DNA of 35,813 bases from Chara braunii. Lineage: Eukaryota > Streptophyta > Charophyceae > Charales > Characeae. The notes beneath the pieces were generated by a model. That model saw nothing but the letters and a program-made list of their open reading frames with translations, was not told where the DNA came from and ran no database searches. Positions 9,501 through 19,260 of the stretch are shown piece after piece. The DNA lies in contig BFEA01000007.1 of assembly GCA_003427395.1 (NCBI GenBank), forward strand, positions 6,784,368-6,820,180. The letters are read 5' to 3'. Every line of letters starts with the position of its first letter. The first letter of the stretch is position 1. The position numbers and the translations under genes are program-made.

Positions 9501-9656
9501 CTCCTTCCATTTGCAAAAGTGTTTTTCTTTTATTTTTCCGATAAAGGGTTGAAAAGATACAACCCTTTCAGTTTGATGTATCCGGACCCTTTTTCCGGGG
9601 CAGATACATCGAGGAAAAGGTTGTATCTAGCCTTTTCCTTAGTGGCGCTTTAATTT

Positions 9657-9743
9657 CCAGGCTCCCTTCAAAAACGGGAGCCTGGCAGTTACCTCTGGCA
9701 GCTTTTGCCAGAGGTAGCACCACGTGAGGACAAGTGTCCTCAC
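9657..9743. repeat. Three back-to-back perfect hairpins
   Basis: CCAGGCTCCC/GGGAGCCTGG (9657-9685), TACCTCTGGCA/TGCCAGAGGTA (9690-9716) and GTGAGGACA/TGTCCTCAC (9724-9743) follow one another with 4-7 base gaps. Loops are 9, 5 and 2 bases. Three stems of 9-11 bp within 87 bases, with no shared sequence, illustrate the texture of the field. Confidence 0.95.
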
Positions 9744-9792
9744 ACTAAATAAAGAAAAGAAAAGAAAAAAAAACTAACTTCCTAATTTCTAC

Positions 9793-9841
9793 TGCACCTG
9801 GCTTTTACCTTGGCCAGGTGCATGCTGTTGCATGCAACAGC
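9793..9841. repeat. Hairpin followed directly by an 18-bp palindrome
   Basis: TGCACCTGG pairs with CCAGGTGCA (9793-9822, 12-base loop), followed at once by GCTGTTGCATGCAACAGC (9824-9841), a perfect palindrome with no loop. Confidence 0.95.
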
Positions 9842-10086
9842 CCCCTTCCTTTTTTTGGCAGGAGTAGGACCTCCTCCTCCCAACTCTCACGTTTCCTCCC
9901 TCTCTCTTCCCCCAGCCAACTCCACAATCCCATTCCCACGCGCGCATTATGAGCCGCGAGATCCAAGATCTCACGACCTCAAATATTCGCCCTAAATGAG
10001 GTGGGGGGCCTTTCTGCTCCCACACAACCGAAAAGGCTGTTCTTCTCCAGCTACGAGGCAGTTGCCTCGTTTCAGTTTTGTTTCCC

Positions 10087-10108
10087 TTTTTTTTTTTTTT
10101 TTTTTTTC
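10087..10108. repeat. Poly-T run, about 22 bp
   Basis: A homopolymer T tract. Similar A/T runs recur at about 9763-9772, 10568-10574, 10757-10775 and 10860-10868, between the hairpins. They could be remnants of poly(A) tails of retroposed RNAs in either orientation. Confidence 0.9.
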
Positions 10109-10245
10109 TTTTACAGTTCTTGATTTGTTTCATCTTGTCCCGTTTTTCCCTGCTTTCTACACTCCAACGGTCACGCGACGTGGGTGAACAAAGAAAAAGA
10201 AACAAATAGAAAAACAACCAAAAAAAGCAAACGACTTACCTTGTC

Positions 10246-10319
10246 AGTGTACCTTTCCATGTTCTAGTGGAAGATTCACTCTCGTTTTGCACATCTCGAG
10301 AGTAGTGCAGCGAGGCCCA
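10246..10319 (-). repeat. Dispersed repeat family DR1, minus-strand copy
   Basis: The reverse complement aligns with 422-492 at roughly 85%, including GGCCTCG...ACTACTCT and CAAAACGAGAGTGAATCTT. A (TC)n tract follows at 10340-10392. Confidence 0.65.
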
Positions 10320-10336
10320 TAGTTCACATCCGCCCC

Positions 10337-10339
<3 letters not shown>

Positions 10340-10392
<53 letters not shown>
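10340..10392. repeat. (TC)n microsatellite, about 53 bp
   Basis: A pure dinucleotide tract between the DR1 copy and the hammerhead motif. Confidence 0.98.
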
Positions 10393-10395
<3 letters not shown>

Positions 10396-10435
10396 CCTGG
10401 CTGCCTCCGGCGCCAGGTTAATGCGTAACGTTGGA

Positions 10436-10483
10436 CTGTCGACGTCCAACCTCCTGATGAGTCGGTGCAACCCGACGAAACAG
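10436..10483 (+). ncRNA. Type III hammerhead ribozyme motif
   Basis: All the conserved core elements are present in order. Short stem III: CTG (10436-10438) with CAG (10481-10483), plus the T10439-A10480 pair. Cleavage triplet GTC at 10438-10440. Stem I/loop occupies 10441-10453, CTGATGA 10454-10460, stem II GTCGG/CCGAC 10461-10465 and 10472-10476 around loop TGCAAC, and GAAA 10477-10480. The plan is that of satellite-RNA, retrozyme and Penelope-element hammerheads. Stem I is weak: G-C, A-U, one C-C mismatch, G-C, loop TCCAA. A 7-bp hairpin, GTTGGAC/GTCCAAC (10430-10450), overlaps and would compete with stems I and III. An 11-bp hairpin follows at 10493-10517. Cleavage would fall after C10440. 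Activity is not shown by sequence alone. Confidence 0.75.
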
Positions 10484-10492
10484 CCCGGCGCA

Positions 10493-10517
10493 GCCCGTTC
10501 GTTCGAAACGAACGGGC
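10493..10517. repeat. 11-bp perfect hairpin just 3' of the hammerhead
   Basis: GCCCGTTCGTT pairs with AACGAACGGGC across the loop CGA. The same GCCCGTT/AACGGGC stem, shorter and with loop TTC, recurs at 10648-10664. This is one of the few cases in the field where two hairpins share sequence. Confidence 0.95.
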
Positions 10518-10781
10518 ACTCAAAAAGAAAAAGAAAGAAAAAATCTAACCAAATTTAAAGAGAAAAAAAAAATCTAAAAAAAATCTAAGCAAAAAACTAA
10601 CAAAGAAGATAAAAAACAAAAAGGAAAAACCCTACCTAAAAGTGGCTGCCCGTTTTCAACGGGCGCCTGTCATTCCTTTGGGGACACTAAATCCTGTGCC
10701 ACTTCTGTAGGCGCCACCTGTCGACGTGTAGTTCCTTTAGTTTTAGTTTTTAATAACTTTTTTTTTTTTTTTTTTCATTTC

Positions 10782-10868
10782 CCGTTGGCTTATGCCAACG
10801 GTCGTGCTGTGTACGAACTATTGAAATGCAGACCCGAGTTCGATCCCTGCCGGGATCGGAAAAAAAAA
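10782..10868 (+). repeat. tRNA-like (SINE-like) segment with B-box and A-run
   Basis: GAGTTCGATCCC at 10836-10847 fits the RNA polymerase III B box (GGTTCGANTCC). It is followed by a hairpin CGATCCC/GGGATCG and then nine A residues. About 50 bases upstream, TTGGCTTATGCC is a weak A-box candidate. The arrangement suggests a degenerate tRNA-derived SINE end. No full cloverleaf folds. Confidence 0.3.
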
Positions 10869-10911
10869 TTCGGACCACTTATTGATTTATGAGTGTCATC
10901 CTTGCGCAGGG

Positions 10912-10990
10912 GCCATTTCACTTCCGCGCGACTGTTTTCAGCCGCGCGATCTTACCGATCGCACGGTCGAAAACGGCTGCGCCAAATGGC
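10912..10990. repeat. 79-base long hairpin with nested stems
   Basis: Outer arms GCCATTT/AAATGGC (10912-10918 and 10984-10990), middle arms GTTTTC/GAAAAC (10934-10939 and 10969-10974) and inner arms GCGATC/GATCGC (10946-10951 and 10957-10962) are concentric. Together they make one long imperfect hairpin. Confidence 0.85.
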
Positions 10991-10991
10991 T

Positions 10992-11120
10992 GGGCTGCTC
11001 CAAAAGGAGCTAGCCCGGTGGTTGCTGTTTCTCATATTCGAATCTGGTATCCGTCGGGTAACTGTCTGACAATGGTACCTACTGGGCTAGCTCCTTCACA
11101 CATCAAGGAAGGAGCAGCCC
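10992..11120. repeat. 129-bp nested inverted-repeat unit
   Basis: The ends GGGCTGCTCC (10992-11001) and GGAGCAGCCC (11111-11120) are perfect inverted copies. Inside them GGAGCTAGCCC (11006-11016) and GGGCTAGCTCC (11084-11094) form a second perfect inverted pair. Each end also folds on itself. The unit can form either one long stem or two side hairpins, like a small foldback element. An 8-bp hairpin (AGCCCTTC/GAAGGGCT) overlaps its right end. Confidence 0.8.
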
Positions 11121-11231
11121 TTCTATATGAAGGGCTTCTGGTGCCCAGCAGGCCTCCCTCCGACACTTAGCAGGTTGTGCCTGCCATGCCCTGCTTGCTG
11201 CTGTGGCTGGCTGGTAGGGTCGGCAGCCGAC

Positions 11232-11802
11232 AGCCTCAGCGGCGGCCCTACTCAGCTGGCCCCAACGCCATTGCCCCAGGTCCCTGGCGCAAACCCCGTG
11301 GACCCTAAAAAAAAAACCCTGCTCCTTCACGCTGCGTCCCAACCTATTCGCAGCGACCCTTTTTAACCCGCTTAGGATAGGTTTAATTTTTGCATTTCTT
11401 TATCCGCACATTCCTGCGGTTTTGACAATCGTAGCCTTGTCGTTTACATCCGATACCTCCGGACGTCACACGCGTCCGGACTAAAGCCCGAAAACTTTTT
11501 AGGTTCTCAGTCATAGATCAAGTCAGAATAAACTTTTGGCAGACGTCAGTCTCATCAAGACTATAATTTCAACGCAAGAGTCGGACAACGTTCAAAAACA
11601 CCGGCAAATACCCTTGTCGGGGTTTTTGCCCCGACACCGAATACGCAAGGAACCCGTAGGTCAATCGAAAGAGGGGCACGTGCTCAAGGTCCTCGACCGC
11701 CGTGACGACCACTAAGCCCGGCGTCACGTCCAAGTCAAAGAACGCCGGATCATAAAACTAGTACTACAATAAGAAAATAATAAAAATATTCAGAGCTTTT
11801 AA
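11232..11802. other. Non-coding stretch with two further hairpins
   Basis: CCGGACG/CGTCCGG (11459-11479) and GTCGGGG/CCCCGAC (11616-11635) extend the hairpin field. The segment around 11605-11636 (ATACCCTTGT...CCCGACA) recurs in diverged form at 12398-12430. No gene is supported. Confidence 0.5.
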
Positions 11803-12432
11803 TCGTCAGGACGTGACGACAAGGGAAAAGAAACCACTGGTAGCGTTCTGACGCCGCCGCCGATAGTCTCAAATAGCCCCGCCGGGCCCTCAACCCCGCG
11901 GTTCCGCCGCATCGCTCCCACGCTCTCGCGCCATCACTCACTGACCTCGTTCCCTAGATCTCTTAGATAAAAGTCAGGCGCCGTATCTTGCTAGCGCTAG
12001 GCCCAAGGCTGGGTCTAGTTCTGTCGGACGCTCAAATAAACAAAAACTGCGCGACGCGCGGACCTACCAGGACATATTGGAATTCCATGCTGTCGTCGAT
12101 GCCGTCCTCCGCAAGTACGCACAGGCCACAGGCCAGCACATCGATCAACGAGACATAATCTTTTTATCCTAACTTAATCAGAAAAGAAAAGAAAAAAAAA
12201 ATCCGTCCGGTGACCACGCCGACTCTTCAATCATCAACAATTAAAAGGATCACGAGCGCCTCAAATCCGTGCGCCCACACACTCTTTATCCTAGTCAACC
12301 ATCCAGTCAACCTTGACCACAGACGCAGTCGCGCCTCGCGCGGTATACTTAAACTTTAATCCAGACTTAATTTTTGTCACTCGCAAGAACCAGCGCAGAT
12401 ACCCTTGTAAGGGTATTCGCGCCGACAACACA
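11803..12432 (+). pseudogene. Decayed coding sequence of unknown family
   Basis: One frame is open at 11803-11970 (Pro/Ser/Arg-rich, no start). Near 11950 the next frame takes over and stays open to a TAA at 12170-12172; it holds the helix-like stretches RTYQDILEFHAVVDAVLRKY and GQHIDQRDII. A third piece (about 12313-12430, NFNPDLIFVTRKNQRRYPCK) also looks coding. The pieces suggest a single eroded protein-coding region immediately upstream of LINE-A. It may be an older part of LINE-A ORF1, but I could not align it to LINE-B ORF1. Confidence 0.35.
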
Positions 12433-13625
12433 GAAAAAAAAAAGATCAAGAGAGCAGGGCCTTGTGGACAAGGACATCACCCTCGTGGACTCAAAAGAAG
12501 CACTGCAGGATTTAAGGCCAAAAAAAAGGAGAACGAGCAAGAACCCAAAGAAGAAAACTACCAACAGGGATGAGAAAGGAATGGACTCCTCGTGGAGAAC
12601 AGCCCGGACTGAGTTGGAACAAGAAATAGCAGCAGTGGAAGCTCAGTCTGAAAAACTCAAAAAGTTGAACAAAGCCTATGAACCTGAGTACATCTCCCTC
12701 AAACACATCGCTGAGGGCAAGGCACCCAAGTCCTAGGACAGGCTCAGTCGGCCAAGCTGACATTGCTGGGCACCAGACTGCTGGTAGCAGCCAAATACGT
12801 GGAAGAAAAGGAGTGGCAGATTGCCACAGATGTGGCCTTCGCGATCCCAAGGATTGAATGTGGCTTCCATCCTGCAAGAGAAGATCACAACAATATACCC
12901 ATTGGGTGTATTTGAAATTGAGACTCGGACAGGACAGCAGGATGAAACGCTGCAATTGGAACCCCAAGCGGAACAACCAGGGACTGATGATCAGCCAGGT
13001 CACAGCGACTCCCATGAGGACCAGTCGGACCCCAGATTCCCAAGATCTTTCACCCCTCTCATTGCCAAGACGCCGGAAGGTGCGATTCTGAAGGGAGGGA
13101 TGAGGTGGAGTGGCAGATTGCCACAGATGTGGCCTTCGTAATCCCAAGGATTGAAGAAGGTCAGAATGGGGCTTCCATCCTGCAAGAGAAGATCACAACA
13201 ATGTACCCATTGGGTGTATTTGAAATTGAGTCTCAGAGAGGACAGCAGGATGAAACGCTGCAGTTGGAACCCCAAGCGGAACAGCAAGGGACTGATGATC
13301 AGCCAGGTCACAGCAACTCCCATGAGGACCAGCCGGACCCCAGATTCCCAAGATCTTTCACCCCTCTCATTGCCAAGATGTCGGAGGTACGATTCTGAAG
13401 GGAGGGATGAGGTGGCGGCCATGGAGTACAGTGATGACCATGCCTTACACTGTGCTGTTAGGAATAGGCATCCCTGCGGAGCTACAAGCTGCGTCACTAG
13501 CAGAACTAATTAGCAGCGGTACCTTCAATGGAGATGGGGGCCTTGAAGCTAGAGCATGGGCATTGAACATGGACAGGTTCTTCAAAGATGAATACTCATC
13601 AGAAGAAGAAATGGACGAGGACTAG
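12433..13625 (+). pseudogene. LINE-A ORF1 (gag-like) remnant
   Basis: Frames here align in order with LINE-B ORF1: DLRPKKRRTSKNPKKK at about 12510 against DLRPKTRKTNKNQKRK, then EKLKKLNKAY against EKLRKWNKEY, and the acidic C-terminal block (PYTVLLGIGIPAEL...) against PYNILADVGMSAEL. ORF1 of such elements is an RNA-binding protein that packages the transcript. The zinc-knuckle half seen in LINE-B is missing, so the copy is 5'-truncated or too diverged to see. Stops and frameshifts break it, and a 297-bp tandem duplication lies inside. Confidence 0.75.
12811..13407 (+). repeat. 297-bp in-phase tandem duplication within LINE-A
   Basis: GTGGCAGATTGCCACAGATG begins copies at about 12813 and 13110. 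The two copies (12811-13107 and 13108-about 13400) are around 93% alike. The period is 99 codons, so the duplication keeps the frame. LINE-B has the corresponding segment once. Confidence 0.9.
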
Positions 13626-13900
13626 GAGGAATGGAGCTCAGAGAAAGTAGATTCACAATCCGACACGCGTGCAGGAAAAGGAGCCAGTGACAACATTGGA
13701 GAGTATAGAATGGACGATCCAGTGATAGTGACCCAACCTGACAAATCGGGCGACAGAACGGACTCTTTGGAAACGGGAGGTTCGGGGGTATCTTAGATAC
13801 AAGGTCCCACTCACGACCACCCTCGTCCCACCAATCTATCTATGGAGGAGCTAAGGAAGGCAGCAAATGAAACAGGGGGAGGGTAAATTGGAAAACTCAA

Positions 13901-16900
13901 GGGATCCGTATTTGCAGTTGGAACATCAATGTGCTAGGGAATGTCACCTCTAAAGAAGATGAACTAAACGACATAATCAAGGGGCTGAAAAACCCTTTGA
14001 ACAAGCGAGCAGATATCATACTCCGACAGGAGACTCGCCTAACCAATTCGGAAGAACACCTGAAGACAAGAAAATTCTTCACAAGAAGATTAGGCGAGGT
14101 TAAGAATGAAATATGGGCAACGGACGCAAGAACGGCCACCAAAGGGACAACCATCTTGATACCAAAATCCTCACACCTGTATACAGCAGGCTCACTGACA
14201 AGTACGGAAGCGGACATGGTAACAGGCAGATGGTGTTGGATGGATCTGAAATGGAAGGAAAAGGATTTCAGAATTATTAACATCTATGCTCCTAACAATG
14301 CTACAGAGAGGAATTCATAACAACACTAGAAGGATAGTTGTACTGATCTCCCCTTGTATCATAGTCGATGACTGGAACGCGACTCTGGACCCAAGCAGTG
14401 ACAGAATCTCCTGATCTACGTCCCAACAATCTTCCCAGGAAGGAGCACCAATTACCCAAGTTATGATGGACCATAGTCTGATTGACCCCTTTCGCACCCT
14501 ACACCCAGATACCAAGGCCTTTTCCTTGGTGAAGAAGAACCACACTGACCATACAACCTTTTCCAGGACCGATTACTTCCTAACCTCGGATTCCTTGATG
14601 GGAGCTATCAAGGGAGCAAACATTAAGGCACGCATAACCTACGTGGGAATGGATCGCAAACCAATTGAGCTAATTCTATGTTTCGATCAATACGTCACTA
14701 AAGGAGCCAACTTTCATAAACTCAACAATTCCTTACTATTAAGCAAGACGTTCAAAGAAAGGATTCAAGAGTGCTGGAACAACTCGAGAGGTTTGCTCCT
14801 TGAGGGCCAAGATAGATGGAAATGGTTCCAAGACAACTGTCTTTCACTATCACAATCAGTTGTGCGAATATCCCCAAAACTCGCAAATGATTGCAGACAA
14901 AGGAAGCAATACACGAAAATGGCTATGACGATCGCGGAAGCCAATCTTATAAGCGACCCATATTCGCCCCTATACATAGCCACTCTAGAACAAGCAAATG
15001 AGGAGCTGTCGTTGTGGAGAATGTGGGAACTCAAGGGACTTTAGGTAAGGGCAAGAATGATCGACTAAGAGTTGAATGAATCAATGAGCAAACATTTTTT
15101 CGCAAAAATAAAAGCTAATAACAGATTCAACACGGTAGAAGGTTTAAAAGAATTATCAGATGAACGAACCACTAAAACGGACAATGAACGTATGCTACAA
15201 ATAGCAAAAAGCTTTTACCAGGAACTCTACCAAAAAAGAAACCAATCTCCTCCTCCCATGGCGGTAAGAGAAGCCATGACCAAAATACTCCAATACCTTG
15301 ACAAAACAATCACAACACAACAGGCGATAGAGCTAGACAAACCGATCACCATAGATGAACTAAGAACAACGCTTCAAAGTATGAATACTGATAAGTCCCC
15401 GGGTATAGACGGGCTCACCAAAGAATTTTGGGATCTTTTTGGCCAATAATGGGAAAGGATCTCCTTCAGTATTAGGAGGACAGCTGGGAAAAGGGAGGTA
15501 TGGGAGAACTTTTAAGCAACAGTGTGGTGACCCTACGATACAAAAAGGGCGATCGTGAGGACATTCGTGACTACAGGCCAATCTACCCTTCTCACCCTCC
15601 CCTACAAGATTCTAGCCAAAGCCTTAGCCCTCAGAATTCTAGATCTTACAGATAAGTGCTTCCATATAGACCAAGCTGGATTTATCCCGGGCAAATACAT
15701 CTTAGACAACTTCCTCGCATTGAGTGAAGCCACCCGAAAAGTCCAAGAAAACAACAACAATCTTGCTTTTTGACTATAACCGTCAACTGGGCTTTCCTTA
15801 AAGCGAGTATGGAGAAAATGAGAGTAAGACACAATTTTAGGAAATGGGTAAGGATCCTCTACAACAATGCTTCAGGCTGCGTTCAAGTGAACGGCCTTCT
15901 GTCTGAACAATACCCAATTTTCCGTTCGGTCCGCCAAGGTGATCCTCTAGCCCCAACGATCTTCCTGTTCGTTATGGAAGCGATGGCCTCCTTCCTGCGC
16001 AAAGACCCGTCAATCCAACGACTACCTGAACTCAAGACGGGTACACAACACCATATTCACTTTCCAACAATAATAATGTTCACAAAAAATCTCGTTGTCC
16101 TAATTAGGCCATCAGATTCATCGGTCCAAGCTTTAGTCAGAGCAATGGAAGCTTTCAGGCTAGCCTCCGTAATGAAGATCAATTGGGAAAAAACGATAGG
16201 GTGGTGGCTTTCTGAAGAACAGAAACCTCAAATGGGGGGGGCGGCAGCGGACATGACGTGGGAACAACCGAAGGGGCCGACCAGATATCTGGGCATCATG
16301 GTCTCCAAAGTGGGCCTAGCACCACAAATGGCACAGAGTCTGTTAACCAAACAAATCAACAGAATGGGGCGATGGGGGGACACATACACCTCCCTCCTAG
16401 GAATGGCTTTGGCGCTCAACACGTACATCTTCTCAATGATGTTGTACATTGCTTCTATTTGGACCATACCTGATCATACTATCAAAGAACTCAACAGCAA
16501 AGCACGAGCCTATCTTCGGTCAGGTGACCCAAACAAAACCAGATATATCCCTAAGGTAGCATGGCACTTCATTACAAGGAAATCCTCCAAAGGAGGGTTA
16601 AGGATAATCGACCCCAAACAAGAAACAAAGGCCCTACAGATAAAGTGGATAAGTAAATTGCTGGCCCACCAAGACTGGCATGGCACAATCTAGCCTTAGA
16701 CAGCATAAGAGCCATAGCCTCAATCCAAACCCCGACTAACATGTCAGGTCTTTTTTGGGTCATGAATAAAGACTGGTCACCAAAAACGGGCAGGAGAAGA
16801 AGGCGACCAAACACACAACAAAATGATGACAACCCCCCAACTCCCTACTGGTCGGCCCTGATTCGCATATGGAGAGGCATCATGCCGAAAAGAGGTAGAA

Positions 16901-17576
16901 AACCCCAAATCCAAAGAAGTGATACGACAACCTCTCTTTGGGAATGGGTACATAAGGGATGCAGGAGAACTTCCTCTTTCCTTATCCAACGGTCAGCGGT
17001 GGCTTTCGTGGATCAAACATGGAATATGGAGGGTCGGACACATCTGGGACGATGCAAAGAAAGATTGGATTGATGAGGATCAACTGAGACAACACCTGAA
17101 AGGATGCCACACCAGGGATGAGAACCTAACAACTGTCGTGAACAGTATACCTGACGGATGGAAAGAACTTATGAAGGAAGACTTCATGTGGAAAGCAGGG
17201 GAATGGGGAGTCATAATTCAGGAACCCATGCCAGATAAAGCATACCAATTCTCCCTCAGATCCTCAGGATCAGACCTTTCGGGAGTCTTCACCTCCTTCC
17301 CTATAGACCACGCCAATCCCAAAGCACCCACCATCTACAACATTAAACCAGAAGAGATAACCCTCAATTCATACACACTCCGGAAAGTGAGGGTACTTGG
17401 GATGTGGCCAAAGACAATCTTCCAAGTCGATATACGACAATCCAAGAATTAGAATTCGAACCAGAAGAATAGGTCTGGCTCTCAGGCAGTAACAAATTCT
17501 GTAAAACCCCCATCCTAACTACACAGTACACAATTAAAATGGGCTACAGACTGTTACTAAAAACAAAAGACCCTGA
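13901..17576 (+). pseudogene. LINE-A ORF2, 5' four-fifths (APE endonuclease and reverse transcriptase), inactive
   Basis: It starts with the APE signature IRICSWNINVLG (13904), then QETRL, NIYAPN (14277), DWNATLDP, HHTTFSRTDYF and GMDRKPIEL, where the usual catalytic His (GxDHxP) is Arg. The RT follows: SPGIDGLTKEFW (15397), TLPYKILAKAL, QAGFIPGKYILDN and RQGDPLAPTIF (about 15930). Motif A is lost to a short deletion at about 15770. FADD reads FTKN (about 16080), so both catalytic aspartates are gone. It then runs through AWHFITRKSSKGGLRIID to RLLLKTKDP at 17576, where it stops. The next residues are found at 28803. Stops and frameshifts occur at 15042, 15447, 15770 and 16691, among others. 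Confidence 0.85.
17561..17576 (+). repeat. Target-site duplication of LINE-B, left copy
   Basis: AAACAAAAGACCCTGA here is identical to 28787-28802. Removing 17577-28802 joins LINE-A in frame across the site. Confidence 0.85.
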
Positions 17577-18400
17577 GGGACCTGCGCTCGCGCCGCTCGG
17601 TCAGCGCAACGCTGCGCTCGAACCTGCGCCAGTACCTGGGACCTCCAGCGCCCGTATGGGCGCCATCGCGAACCATCGTCGGAGAGCTGCGGACTCGCCA
17701 TAGCCCGGCCGACGCAGTCATCACGTGCTCGTGCCTTGCGGGCGCGCTTATTGTTCAGCCCAGCTTGGCGCAACGAAGAGAATGAGGTGTGCGTTTAGTG
17801 ATCTCCATAGCCTAGCCCCTTGAGGAATAACAAGTGCGCGCGCTCAAGGCGACCAAACGAAGTTGTGACTGGAGTGTAGCGTGAGTTCTCAGCCGACGAC
17901 AACATCCGACATTCAAGAAGCGTCGCAATCCCTATCGTGAGAGCCGAGTATTAACCCCTGCCCTCCACTCCCTTTCATACTACTGACCCCTCCTCAACTA
18001 CGCCATACCCTCTATATCCTGAATTCATCTTCCAAAATTTTGGATTTCTCATGAGGGTAACTTCTTCCTTCCCATATTTCCACTCCTCACCATCACATTA
18101 ACCATCAACCTTCAGCCATCACGATCGGTAACAACCATGGCCTGTCTTCCCCGAATCTTATCTCCCTCGCACTCCACTCTTGACCGCTCTTCGATCCTTC
18201 CCCACCTGTCGGCTCGTCCTCCACCTACTCGTGCTTTTGGCTATTCAACCGCCACACCCCTCGTGCTCGATTGCCTTCGCCATCGATACTCTTCCCCACT
18301 CCTCCATTCATCCAGTCCACCCTCCTTTGATATTCCCTTACAACCCTTCCTCCGTCACTCGATCTCGACTCCCTCCTGTATCTGTCTCAACATCCCAACA

Positions 18401-18403
<3 letters not shown>

Positions 18404-18479
<76 letters not shown>
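18404..18479. repeat. 76-nt uninterrupted poly-C run
   Basis: Seventy-six consecutive C residues (poly-G on the other strand). The poly-Pro and poly-Gly reading frames across it are artefacts. The true length may differ because such runs are hard to sequence. Confidence 0.9.
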
Positions 18480-18481
<2 letters not shown>

Positions 18482-18769
18482 GCCCTCCCCGGTTTCCCTC
18501 CCACCTAACCTAGCACTTGACAATCGGAGTGCACATCTCCATACAAACCCCATCCCTTCTCAACCCTTCATCTCCCCATCCTGAGGACCTACTCCGACTT
18601 CAATCCTCGTCCCCCTCCCTACCTCTCTCCCACCAGATTCTTCCTCCCCACTGCGGCACTGCCCTCTGACCCTCACCCCACTGCTCTACTCTGGCTCTGC
18701 ACATCCCAACTCCTCGCCCAAATCCCCCCCCTCTCGAATTCAAATCTCCCTGCCCCCAATCCCGTTTCG

Positions 18770-19260
18770 CCCCCCGTTACTGTTCCATCCCGATACCAGC
18801 CCCATCCAGACCGTGCCCCATCCCCATCCAGATCCCTTACTCATCCCGACCCCGTTCCACCCCTACCCAGATCCCGGTATAGGCCCTATCCCATCCCCGC
18901 CCCTCTCACACACCGATTCTTACCCAACCCGACACTGATCCGGACTCCATCCCATCCCCGATACCATTTCCCTTTCCCAACCCGAATCCTCTTGTATCTC
19001 ATCTCGTTCCCTCTCTGATCGCGCTTCGTACCCACCCGACCCCACACGTCACAGATCCCGATCCTATCTAGAACGGATCTTACCCCGATCCCGATCCAGA
19101 ACCACTCGGATCCCGACCCCGCCCTATCCCAAACTTCGCGCCAAGACCATCCCGATCCCACCACTACCTCTCTCTCAACCCTATCCCCATTCAATTGCGA
19201 TCCCATCTCGATCCCATCCCGATCCTATCCCGATCCTATCCCGATCCTATCCCGACCCCA
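18770..19260. repeat. Degenerate CGATCC-type minisatellite
   Basis: Short units of the type CCCGATCCCAT occur throughout and become regular at 19221-19255, where GATCCTATCCC repeats with an 11-base period. Confidence 0.7.

Larger units (their letters stand above)
9016..11231. repeat. Hairpin field: more than 25 perfect inverted repeats of unrelated sequence
   Basis: Perfect stems occur at 9016-9036 (9 bp), 9347-9363 (7), 9366-9379 (6), 9389-9405 (6), 9422-9442 (8), 9467-9500 (13), 9543-9568 (9), 9575-9610 (two-tier), 9612-9639 (9), 9657-9685 (10), 9690-9716 (11), 9724-9743 (9), 9793-9822 (9), 9824-9841 (palindrome), 9958-9972 (6), 9976-10002 (6), 10053-10070 (8), 10395-10418 (7), 10430-10450 (7), 10493-10517 (11), 10648-10664 (7), 10782-10801 (8), 10841-10858 (7), 10912-10990, 10992-11120, 11117-11135 and 11219-11231. 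Loops are short (0-15 nt). Stem sequences are unrelated, so this is not a tandem repeat. Further stems occur at 11459-11479 and 11616-11635. The density far exceeds chance. Confidence 0.8.

Noticed and set aside
10782-10858. Functional tRNA gene
   Set aside because: A B box is present, but the acceptor, anticodon and T arms do not form a cloverleaf, so I kept it only as a weak SINE-like call.
9016-11635. Hairpins read as intrinsic transcription terminators
   Set aside because: Most stems lack a following T-run, and the rest of the window is clearly eukaryotic.
18180-18584. Proline-rich frame (+) and poly-Gly frame (-) across 18404-18479
   Set aside because: Both come from translating the 76-nt C run and have no coding texture outside it.
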